From assembly GCA_015272515.1 (NCBI GenBank), contig JACYLN010000124.1, positions 1-42,977 on the forward strand: a DNA stretch of 42,977 bases. The letters are read 5' to 3'. The position numbers were made by a program, and so were the translations under genes. The notes beneath the pieces were generated by a model. It had not been told where the DNA came from and searched no databases. It was given only the letters and a program-made list of their open reading frames with translations. The DNA is from Leptolyngbyaceae cyanobacterium C42_A2020_001 (GTDB lineage Bacteria; Cyanobacteriota; Cyanobacteriia; Leptolyngbyales; Leptolyngbyaceae). Shown one piece after another: positions 33,956 through 41,614 of the stretch. Position 1 is the stretch's first letter. Each line of letters starts with the position of its first letter.

Positions 33956-35166
33956 AAGCCGTTGCCTGCGTTGCCAAATCCGCCAAAGCCACCGCCACCG
34001 CCAAAGGCAATACTGCCGATGCCGCCCAGCCCGATGCCGTTGACATTGGCGATCGCCCCCCGATTGACGTTGAACTTGTTGGCGTTGGTGGCAATTTTCA
34101 CCTCATCCGTTGGGAGAGTAGGAATCTGGGAGTCGCTGGAACTGATGCCGTTGATGCCAATGATGCCGCCGCGATTCACCTCAAAACTATTCTTGTCGCT
34201 GACAATCTGGTTACCAGTTTCTTGAGTATGGGCTGTGCCATTGCCGCCCACGGCCTGGTTGTTGAGAAAGGCAACATCATTCAAGGTGACGGTGCCATCC
34301 TGCATCAACAGCCCACCGCCCATGCCTGCTGCTCCCCCTGCCCCATTCACGCCAGCGCTGCCCTGGGCTAAACCGTTGGCAATGGTGAGATGGCTGAGGG
34401 TAACGTCTCCCCGCTCCACGGTCAGCACGCGATGGCGATTTTCCCCACTGAGAATATCGTTGCTGTCACCTCGGATGAAGAGATTGCCAGTGATCGCAGG
34501 CAGGGGAGATTGCAGGGCGATCGCACCGCTGACCTGGCTCAAGTCAATCACATCATCTTCGGGGGTGGCATTTGCCTGGGCGATCGCCCATCGCAGCGAC
34601 CCCTTCCCCTCATCATTCGTGGTTGTAAGTTGCAGTTGTTTCAGGGTGCCGCTGTAAGAATCGAGTGTGGACGGGGCAAACGCCAATTGAGTCTGAGTTG
34701 TGCCCGTCTTGAATTCTAAATTCCAGTTAACGGAGTATCCCGTCAGGTCGGTAGAGGCGGCAATCGGCGTGTGTAACTGCTGACCCAGCGATCGCACAAA
34801 GGTTTCTCCCTGCTTACCCTGCGCCACATTGCAGCCGTAGAGCAGCACTTCGGACTTGGGGGCGAGGGCGTGTTGCCACTGCTGAAGCTGACTTTGATAG
34901 GTTGGGAGGGTTGCCAGGGTCAGGCGATCGCTGCCCAGTTGCAGACGGGCAACATCCCCATGCGACACGATATGCAGCGCTTGTATCTGTGAGTAATGAG
35001 CCAGGGTATGGGTGATGGCTGCAATGCCGCTGTGTTCTGGGTCGAGCAAAAGAACGGCAGTATCTGGATAGAGTCCAGTAGTAAAGGTTTGCAGGTTTGC
35101 GATCGCGCCATCCACAATCACTAGTTGAGTAACTTTTTGAGATGCAGGCGGCACCTTTTGCAGCAC
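33925..35166 (-). CDS. DUF4347 surface protein, truncated at the C-terminus
   Basis: The first canonical start gives 413 residues. Residues about 15-165 are DUF4347: QLVIVDGAIANLQTF, VLLLDPEHSGIAAI, ALHIVSHGD and VLLYGCNVAQGKQGE, with a His-Gly / Gly-Cys pair resembling clan CD peptidase dyads. Residues 180-300 look like the start of a beta-helix (LSHLTIANGLAQGSAG, GTVTLNDVAFLNNQAVGG), ending in a Gly-rich stretch. Proteins of this family are usually much longer and secreted. Here the frame runs out of phase into an ABM gene and stops. Before the GTG at 35166 the frame continues as a hydrophobic helix, ALWILAGISCIAFLISSG, with no start codon. The 5' end is therefore probably damaged too. Confidence 0.7.
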   Translation of the reverse strand: MLQKVPPASQKVTQLVIVDGAIANLQTFTTGLYPDTAVLLLDPEHSGIAAITHTLAHYSQIQALHIVSHGDVARLQLGSDRLTLATLPTYQSQLQQWQHALAPKSEVLLYGCNVAQGKQGETFVRSLGQQLHTPIAASTDLTGYSVNWNLEFKTGTTQTQLAFAPSTLDSYSGTLKQLQLTTTNDEGKGSLRWAIAQANATPEDDVIDLSQVSGAIALQSPLPAITGNLFIRGDSNDILSGENRHRVLTVERGDVTLSHLTIANGLAQGSAGVNGAGGAAGMGGGLLMQDGTVTLNDVAFLNNQAVGGNGTAHTQETGNQIVSDKNSFEVNRGGIIGINGISSSDSQIPTLPTDEVKIATNANKFNVNRGAIANVNGIGLGGIGSIAFGGGGGFGGFGNAGNGLTLQTICRAG

Positions 35167-35297
35167 ACCACTTGAGATTAGAAAGGCGATACAACTGATT
35201 CCCGCCAGTATCCACAGTGCAATCGTTCGATACAGAGAAAACTAGGGATTTGAACGATTGTGTGGCATACAGCGTCAAGATACAGAACGGTTGAAGG

Positions 35298-35993
35298 CTA
35301 CTGATTGTAGTTATGGGAATGGAATGACTCGAACCAGACGAAAAGGATCATCATGACCACGAGCAGCAGAGCGATCGCGACTGTCCCCAACAGATCATTT
35401 TTGCGATCGCTCTGTTGATAGGCGGGCACCAGCCAGGAGTTGAGCAATCGAGTCACTAACGGCATCACTGCCCACGTCAGGAGCGACGAGGTGATTAGAT
35501 TGTTTACCAGCATTGCCACCGAGGGCGACCATCCCTTCATAATCCCCAGTGATCCAAACAGCATCGACTGAAGCATCACCACCGGGTAGAGAGCAAACAC
35601 CACCGCTAAATTTTGCTTCCAGGCAGGCGGTCCCAGCCCAAATCGTTCCGCGCCCGTTTTGGTGGAAAACCAGCCCTCCAGCCCGGTGTTGAAGGATTTG
35701 AACTGATAGGAGTCGAAATGGTTTTGCCCAGATTGAATCAGCGCTTCGCGATCGTCCGATTTCAGCCAACAGTTGAGATTGTCTGATGTGTCGAAATGAA
35801 TAATGGAATACCACTTCAGATCTTTACCCTTAATCGGTGGGCAAAGGTCAGTACGCAGGTAACCCTGATACTTCTTGGCAGAACGGGTGAGGTTAGCGTG
35901 CCAAAACCGAAACGCCAGCCCTTTGCCGATAGGTACGGTATGTTCAATGATCAAACTGGCGTGGGGCACATCCTGATTCTGCAAACTCACCAT
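35298..35993 (-). CDS. ABM-domain membrane protein, paralogue 3 (complete)
   Basis: This 231-residue protein has an ABM-like ferredoxin-fold N-terminal domain (about 12-110; ASLIIEHTVPIGKGLAFRFW, YQGYLRTDLCPPI, WYSIIHFDTSDNLNCWL) and a linker TGLEGWFSTKTGAERFG. Three TM helices follow (about 128-150, 158-178 and 203-222). The core SSLLTWAVMPLVTRLLNSWL matches the copies at 24439 and 33509. It is the longest of the three and shares the extra C-terminal TM with the truncated copy. The start is ATG 35993. It lies between the damaged DUF4347 gene and a frameshifted SH3 gene, all on one strand, and appears to be the only undamaged gene of this group. Confidence 0.82.
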   Translation of the reverse strand: MVSLQNQDVPHASLIIEHTVPIGKGLAFRFWHANLTRSAKKYQGYLRTDLCPPIKGKDLKWYSIIHFDTSDNLNCWLKSDDREALIQSGQNHFDSYQFKSFNTGLEGWFSTKTGAERFGLGPPAWKQNLAVVFALYPVVMLQSMLFGSLGIMKGWSPSVAMLVNNLITSSLLTWAVMPLVTRLLNSWLVPAYQQSDRKNDLLGTVAIALLLVVMMILFVWFESFHSHNYNQ

Positions 35994-36005
35994 GATGTCA
36001 GCAAC

Positions 36006-36501
36006 CTATGATTTTTTGAACAACTTCACGATTGTTTGCTGGATGCCAGAAATGAAGTCTGGGGAACTGGATTGTTGGGTGTAACCGGAGGGCTGTTGCG
36101 AGTTTCCCTGGTAGGCATTTTGGCGATCGCCCCTGCCCTGATTGCTTTGACGAAGTAGAGCGGGCGGTTCTTTAGGAATTTGAAAAGAGAGGTAATCGGT
36201 TCGCACCCAGCCTTCGAGGTTAGGCGGATTGTCGAAGCGCACATAGTTCCAGGTGTAGCCTTCGTTGCTGCCAACCTGTTCCAGAATTGTGACGCGATCG
36301 CCCCCTTTGCCCGTGCCAATTTTTTGCTCTTTAAGACTGGGTTTGGCGTACACCCCCAATCTCCACCTTTGGTTCTGGCGCACTCAACACCGCAGGCAAA
36401 TTCATTGCCTGGTTACTGGCGGCATGGGCAGGCATAGGTGGAAACAGCCAAAGCGCGATCGCGGCAAGCAAGGCGAGCAGAAGAGATTTAAGCTTCATCA
36501 T
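36006..36501 (-). pseudogene. Secreted SH3-domain protein, frameshifted
   Basis: Two frames together make one recognisable protein. The first, from ATG 36501 (or 36498), encodes a signal peptide, MKLKSLLLALLAAIALWLFP, ending at PAHAA, and continues to PEPKVEIG. The second supplies GVYAKPSLKEQKIGTGKGGD, VTILEQVGSNEGYTWNYVRF and NLEGWVRTDYLSF, an SH3b-like domain, then a Gln/Ser tail. They meet at a run of five C's on the plus strand (36353-36357, GGGGG in the gene). Removing one G restores EIGVYAKPS in a single frame of about 165 residues. As written, the first frame stops soon after the run. A real mutation, slippage or a base-calling error are all possible. Confidence 0.75.
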
Positions 36502-36897
36502 GGCAGTATCGGCAATTAAGAACTGGAACCATTGTGATGCAATGGGCTTTTGGCAGATGGGGATGAGACGGCAAAACTCAACCCATAAACTGATGAGCAG
36601 TTTAGAGCCGCTTGGGGTTGCAACAAAGTTACTCACGCTACGCCTGCTCAGGAAAAAGTATCTCGAAAGACATTTGCTGATGCCACTTAGATTGTATACA
36701 GTATGCAATATAACGAGAGGTGACGAGATAACCAGTTTTGTCCAAGTCAAGTTGCAATAATGTTAAGGAGCGGGGCTTCAGTTGCATCCGCAAGCCAATT
36801 AGCTGCCGGGGTTAGACGTCGACCCACAGCATTTTAGATGTGATTGAACCCGTCAGCCGCAAAAACCTGTCGTTCCCCTGCTCAGTTGAAGGAACCC
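36502..36897. other. Gene-free stretch upstream of the xdh operon
   Basis: 396 bases between the divergent SH3 gene and xdhA, without a convincing frame. It contains the near-palindrome at 36691-36709 and presumably the xdh promoter. Confidence 0.7.
36691..36709. promoter_or_regulatory. Candidate operator ATTGTATACAGTATGCAAT before xdhA
   Basis: Nine-base arms ATTGTATAC and GTATGCAAT are reverse complements except at one position, separated by one base. The core TTGTATAC is of the kind bound by GntR-family repressors, often regulators of catabolic operons. It lies 188 bases before the chosen xdhA start. The regulator gene is not in the window. Confidence 0.4.
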
Positions 36898-38334
36898 GTG
36901 ATACCAGAACTCGAAAATCGCCTGACTCTAACCATTAATGGAGCAACCGTTCATCTCAAGAATGTGTCGCCCACAATTACGCTGTTGGAATATTTGCGAA
37001 ACAGCGATCGCATCGGCACGAAGGAAGGCTGCGGCGATGGCGATTGCGGAGCCTGCACAGTGGTTCTGCTGGGGCAGGGAGCCGATGGCAAAGCCCACTA
37101 TCAAGCGATCAACAGTTGCCTGATCCCGCTGGGGGCGATCGCGGGACGGGAGATCATCACAGTGGAAGGGGTTGCCAACGGTCAACTGCATCCGGTGCAG
37201 GCAGCAATGGTGCAAACAGGCGGTTCTCAATGCGGCTACTGTACCCCTGGCTTCATCATGAGTTTGTTCGCTGCCTATTACGAGGGCACCGTAGACGATG
37301 TGGCAGTGGAAGGCAATTTGTGTCGCTGTACGGGCTATTTGCCGATTCGTCGCGCTGCTAAATTAGTGGCAAATCAGCAGCCCTGCGATCGCTTTGCTGA
37401 AAAACTGACCCAGACAACGATAGAGCTACCCGCTTTGAACTATCAGGGCAATGAGCAACAGTTCTATCGCCCAACTCAACTCCGCGAAGTTTTGACTCTG
37501 TTGCAGCAGCACCCTGAAGCAACCCTGGTCGCAGGCGCAACCGATTTGGGACTGGAAATGAGTTGGCACCGTCAGCACTACCCGGTGATGATTTCGTTAG
37601 AAGCAGCGGAAGAATTGAACGGGTTGGAGCAAACTCCAGATTGGGTGGAAATTGGCGCAGCCGTTCCCCTCAGCACAATTGAAGACCGTTTGCATGGGGT
37701 GTTTCCCAGCCTGGATGAAATGCTGCACTGGTTCGCCGCGCGGCAGGTGCGAAATCGAGCAACGCTGGGTGGCAATATTGGCACGGCTTCTCCCATTGGC
37801 GATTTGCCTCCTGTCCTGCTGTCGCTGGATGCCGAGTTGCGACTTGCCAGCCCTGCCGGAGAACGACTTATCCCATTGGCAAGTTTCTTTAAAGGCTATC
37901 GCCAAACCGATTTACAACCAGAAGAAGTGATCGTCTCCGTGCGAATTCATACCACAAAAGCAACAGGCGCAGTCACTCGACTGAGTCAGTCTTACAAAAT
38001 TGGCAAGCGCGGGACGGACGACATCAGCATTGTGGCGGCGGCTTTCACGGTAGATCTGGATGCCAGTCACACCATTGTGCAGGTGCGGTTGGCATATGGT
38101 GGAGTGGCGGCAACTCCGGCACGGGCGATCGCGGTAGAAGAATGGCTGGTGGGCAAGTCGTGGAACACTGCTACGGTTCAGCAGGCAAAGGAATTGTTAA
38201 AAGACACGTTTTCGCCGCTCACCGATTTGCGAGCCAGCGCGGAGTATCGCAAATTGCTGGTGGTCAACCTGTTTGAGAAGTTTTTTGTGGAAATGGGCGG
38301 AGTGGAACAGTATCCTCTGGAGGTGCGGGCATGA
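36898..38334 (+). CDS. xdhA: Xanthine dehydrogenase small subunit (2Fe-2S clusters and FAD)
   Basis: From GTG 36898 (GAAGGA 4 bases upstream) this is a 478-residue subunit; an in-frame TTG at 36844 is also possible. Residues about 5-90 are the plant-type [2Fe-2S] domain (GCGDGDCGACTVV). Residues about 95-165 are the second, helical [2Fe-2S] domain (SQCGYCTPGF, NLCRCTGYLP). Residues about 185-360 bind FAD (LVAGATDLGLEM, RNRATLGGNIGTASPIGD). The CO-dehydrogenase flavoprotein C-terminal domain follows. It passes electrons from the molybdenum site in XdhB to NAD. It overlaps xdhB by 4 bases (ATGA), the mark of translational coupling. Confidence 0.93.
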   Translation: MIPELENRLTLTINGATVHLKNVSPTITLLEYLRNSDRIGTKEGCGDGDCGACTVVLLGQGADGKAHYQAINSCLIPLGAIAGREIITVEGVANGQLHPVQAAMVQTGGSQCGYCTPGFIMSLFAAYYEGTVDDVAVEGNLCRCTGYLPIRRAAKLVANQQPCDRFAEKLTQTTIELPALNYQGNEQQFYRPTQLREVLTLLQQHPEATLVAGATDLGLEMSWHRQHYPVMISLEAAEELNGLEQTPDWVEIGAAVPLSTIEDRLHGVFPSLDEMLHWFAARQVRNRATLGGNIGTASPIGDLPPVLLSLDAELRLASPAGERLIPLASFFKGYRQTDLQPEEVIVSVRIHTTKATGAVTRLSQSYKIGKRGTDDISIVAAAFTVDLDASHTIVQVRLAYGGVAATPARAIAVEEWLVGKSWNTATVQQAKELLKDTFSPLTDLRASAEYRKLLVVNLFEKFFVEMGGVEQYPLEVRA

Positions 38335-40748
38335 GTATTGCAGGACATCGCAAAAGTCACGAAAGCGCCGAAAGCCACGTCAGCGGCAAAGCGGTTTATA
38401 CGGATGATCAACGCCTGCCGTCGGGAATGCTCTCTCTCTACCCGGTGCTGTCTCCCCATGCTAGAGCCGTCATTACCAAACTCGATCCCGTTCTCGCCTA
38501 TGCCGTGGAGGGCGTGGTCACAGTGCTCACTGCCGCTGATGTTACGGGTGAAAACGATACGGGCGTGATTGTTCACGATGAACCATTGTTGCCCAGCGAT
38601 GAGGTGAGTTACTGGGGGCAGGTGGTTGCCTGGGTGGTGGCTGAGACAGAAGCAGCGGCACGGTTGGGTGCGGCAAAGGTACTTGTGGAATACGAGCCGC
38701 TCAAGCCTGTGTTGACAATCCAGGAGGCGATCGCCACCGAAAGTTTCCATACAAAACCACAAGTTTGTGGGCGTGGGGATGTGCAAACAGGGTTCCAGTC
38801 TTCTGCCCACGTGCTAGAAGGCGAAGTGGAAATGAATGGGCAGGATCATTTTTACCTGGAAACGCAAACCAGTTGGGCAATTCCTGATCTGGAAGGCAAT
38901 TACCAGGTGTATTCTTCCACTCAGCACCCCACCGAAACTCAAATCATCGTAGGGCGCGTGTTGGGACTGCCCAGTAATCGCATCGTCGTCACCTGTTTGC
39001 GGATGGGCGGCGGCTTTGGCGGTAAGGAATCCCAGGCAAACCCCATGGCGGCAGCGGTGGCATTGGCAGCTTATAAAACCGGGCGACCCGCACGAGTACG
39101 TTTGCGGCGGCACCACGACATGATGATCACGGGCAAGCGCCACGGCTACCTGGGACGCTACAAAGTTGGGTTTCAACCAGATGGCACCCTGACCGCGTTA
39201 GAAGTTGCCCTCTATGCCGATGCGGGCTGGAGCCTGGATTTGTCACCGCCCGTGCTGCTGCGGGCCATGCTGCATGTCGATAACGCCTACTACATTCCGC
39301 ACATTCAAGTACAAGGCTATCTGGCACAAACCAACAAAACCTCCAACACGGCGTTTCGCGGGTTTGGTGGTCCGCAGGGGATGCTGGTGATTGAGGATGT
39401 GATCGACCGAGTGGCGCGATCGCTCAACTTAACCCCCGACGCGGTGCGAGAGCGGAACTTCTACCACGGCACTGGCGAAACCAACACCACTCATTACGGG
39501 CAGGAAATTTTTGATAATCGCATTGCTCGTGTCTGGGATGAGGCAAAAGCCAACGCCAACTTTGCCGAGCGGAAGATGGCGATCGCCGAATTCAACCGCG
39601 TCAACCCCTACAAAAAACGAGGGTTAGCAATCACACCCGTTAAATTTGGCATCTCGTTCAACAAAACTCAGTACAACCAGGCGGGCGCACTGATCTTGAT
39701 CTACACCGATGGCAGCATTCAGCTCAATCACGGCGGAACTGAGATGGGGCAGGGTTTACACACGAAAATGCTGCAAGTCGCCGCGAAAGCGTTGGGAGTG
39801 AGTATCAACCGTTTCCGCATAATGCCGACCAGCACCGACAAAGTACCCAACACTTCTGCAACGGCGGCATCCAGTGGTGCCGATTTGAACGGGATGGCAG
39901 TCAAAGATGCCTGTGAAACCGTGAAAGCCCGACTGGCAACCCTGGCAGCGCAGATGCTGAAACTGGATACGCCAGAAGAACTGGTGTTTGAAAATGATTG
40001 GATTTTTTGTCGCACCTATCCCCGCGATCGCATCTCGTTTGATGAGGTAGTGAATCATGCCTACAACAATCGCGTCTCCCTCTCTGCCACGGGTTACTAC
40101 CGCACCCCCAACCTCTACTGGGATCAGGAAACTTACAAGGGCAGACCGTTCTACTACTTTGCCTACGGTGCTGCCGTCAGCGAAGTTGAGGTGGATGGGT
40201 TTACGGGCACGTTCAAATTGCGGCAGGTCGATATTGTGCATGACGTAGGCGAATCGCTCAATCCTCTGGTAGATCAGGGGCAGGTGGAAGGTGGTTTTGT
40301 GCAGGGCATGGGCTGGCTGACGATGGAAGAACTGGTGTGGGATCAGCAGGGACGACTCCGCACCTATGCCCCCAGCACCTACAAAATCCCCACGATCAGC
40401 GAGATTCCCGAAGCCTTCCACGTTCACTTACTCACCCGCGCCTCGCAGGATGGCACGATCTACGGCAGTAAAGCAGTGGGCGAACCTCCGTTCATGCTGG
40501 CATTTTCAGTGCGGGAGGCAATTCGTGCCGCTGTTGCCGAGTTTGGACACCATCCTACCTACGTGCCGCTAGCTGCTCCTGCCACCCCAGAAGCGACGTT
40601 GATGGCGATCGAACAGGTGCGATCGCAGACAACAACTCAGCCAAACTCCACCAATGGCAGTGGCGCAGTGCCCCACATGGTTGATAGCAGCTCAGTCGAT
40701 GAAATTAGGGAGGGTGCCGCTACGATAGGGGTAACCCCACAGTCATAG
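38331..40748 (+). CDS. xdhB: Xanthine dehydrogenase large subunit (molybdenum cofactor)
   Basis: This 805-residue catalytic subunit hydroxylates hypoxanthine and xanthine to urate. Cofactor motifs include GQDHFYLETQ (about 170-179), RMGGGFGGKES (224-234), NTAFRGFGGPQG (339-350), GGTEMGQGLHTKM (468-480) and KAVGEPPFML. The residues that separate xanthine dehydrogenases from aldehyde oxidases are present. Glu233 in FGGKES and Arg311 in LLRAML correspond to Rhodobacter capsulatus XdhB Glu232 and Arg310, and Glu718 in GEPP is the catalytic base. The final 50 residues are a polar tail. It is the second gene of the xdh operon, 12 bp before a membrane-protein gene. Confidence 0.95.
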   Translation: MSIAGHRKSHESAESHVSGKAVYTDDQRLPSGMLSLYPVLSPHARAVITKLDPVLAYAVEGVVTVLTAADVTGENDTGVIVHDEPLLPSDEVSYWGQVVAWVVAETEAAARLGAAKVLVEYEPLKPVLTIQEAIATESFHTKPQVCGRGDVQTGFQSSAHVLEGEVEMNGQDHFYLETQTSWAIPDLEGNYQVYSSTQHPTETQIIVGRVLGLPSNRIVVTCLRMGGGFGGKESQANPMAAAVALAAYKTGRPARVRLRRHHDMMITGKRHGYLGRYKVGFQPDGTLTALEVALYADAGWSLDLSPPVLLRAMLHVDNAYYIPHIQVQGYLAQTNKTSNTAFRGFGGPQGMLVIEDVIDRVARSLNLTPDAVRERNFYHGTGETNTTHYGQEIFDNRIARVWDEAKANANFAERKMAIAEFNRVNPYKKRGLAITPVKFGISFNKTQYNQAGALILIYTDGSIQLNHGGTEMGQGLHTKMLQVAAKALGVSINRFRIMPTSTDKVPNTSATAASSGADLNGMAVKDACETVKARLATLAAQMLKLDTPEELVFENDWIFCRTYPRDRISFDEVVNHAYNNRVSLSATGYYRTPNLYWDQETYKGRPFYYFAYGAAVSEVEVDGFTGTFKLRQVDIVHDVGESLNPLVDQGQVEGGFVQGMGWLTMEELVWDQQGRLRTYAPSTYKIPTISEIPEAFHVHLLTRASQDGTIYGSKAVGEPPFMLAFSVREAIRAAVAEFGHHPTYVPLAAPATPEATLMAIEQVRSQTTTQPNSTNGSGAVPHMVDSSSVDEIREGAATIGVTPQS

Positions 40749-40760
40749 CCATCCTGAGCC

Positions 40761-41513
40761 ATGAACGTTCTCCCCAAGCCTGGTAGCAGAAACCCCCTAT
40801 TTACCCTGTTAGTGATTGGTTTGTTTGTGGCAATTCTGCTGCCCGCCTCCCTATCTCCCAACCTATTTACCCTCAAACCGTTTAGTTGGAGTGACGTAAT
40901 TCAACTGTTGACATTTCTGCTGTTGATCTCACTGTTTTTAGAACGGGCATTGGAGGTCTTTATCACTCCCTGGAGACGCGATACGGATGAAAATTTAGAT
41001 AATCAAGTCAAGCATTCTGAACGCAGAATTGCCGAAATTAAAGAACAAATTGGAGCTGAAAGTAAACAGTTAGAAACTCTCGTTAGACTAGAGGAAGCTT
41101 CTAGTAGAGACCGACAGGATACTATTGCTCGATTCAATCCCGCCCAATCCATTGGAGAAACGAATGAGCTAAACAATCAACTGCGCCAGGAGATGGATCG
41201 ATCGCAGGATTTGAAGTTGAAACGCGCCCTATACAAATCTGAAACCCGCAGAATTGCGCTATGGCTGGCATTGTTCATTGGGTTGCTTATCAGTGGAGTA
41301 GGGATTCGAGCGTTAGAAACCTTAGTTGTGTTTCAAGATTTTCCTGAGAAACCAATCTTTTATGAAGGACAAATCTTGATTTTTCGATCGCTCGATACTT
41401 TGCTGACTGGCGGTTTAATTGCAGGCGGCAGCGATGGCATTCATAAGTTAGTGCGCGTGTTCACCACCTTCTTAGAAGAAACCCAAACCCGAATTAAAGA
41501 CAGTCCCACTTAG
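40761..41513 (+). CDS. Coiled-coil membrane protein of unknown function within the xdh operon
   Basis: This 250-residue protein has two N-terminal TM helices (about 13-33 and 42-65) and a charged coiled coil (about 75-160, with NQVKHSERRIAEIKEQIGAE and LNNQLRQEMDRSQDLKLKRA). Two more hydrophobic segments follow (about 165-190 and 208-225), the second with LLTGGLIAGGSDGIHKLV, then a short tail. I do not recognise a named family. The GG-S-GIH motif after a TM recalls small membrane proteins of the holin-like type, but this is weak. It begins 12 bp after xdhB and ends 101 bp before xdhC, in the same direction, so it is probably cotranscribed. A link to the dehydrogenase at the membrane is possible but untested. 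Confidence 0.65.
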   Translation: MNVLPKPGSRNPLFTLLVIGLFVAILLPASLSPNLFTLKPFSWSDVIQLLTFLLLISLFLERALEVFITPWRRDTDENLDNQVKHSERRIAEIKEQIGAESKQLETLVRLEEASSRDRQDTIARFNPAQSIGETNELNNQLRQEMDRSQDLKLKRALYKSETRRIALWLALFIGLLISGVGIRALETLVVFQDFPEKPIFYEGQILIFRSLDTLLTGGLIAGGSDGIHKLVRVFTTFLEETQTRIKDSPT

Positions 41514-41614
41514 CACACCTCCAATCCGGGGCTATTCTCCTGCACTCATTAACCTGAAAACCCCACTCAAACAGTCGTCAATCTAAAATTGTCAATCCCA
41601 AATCTGAATCATTC

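Noticed and set aside
34814..35278. 154-codon minus-strand frame starting at ATG 35278
   Set aside because: Only its first about 13 codons may be a displaced start of the DUF4347 gene; the rest is a shadow of that gene.
38178..38810. 210-codon minus-strand frame across the xdhA/xdhB boundary
   Set aside because: Shadow of the two well-supported xdh genes.
38331..40748. Possible loss of a xanthine-binding residue at RRHHDMMITG
   Set aside because: Counting from the GGGFGG motif places the key Glu in GGKES (Glu233), which is present; the His pair is not at the substrate position.
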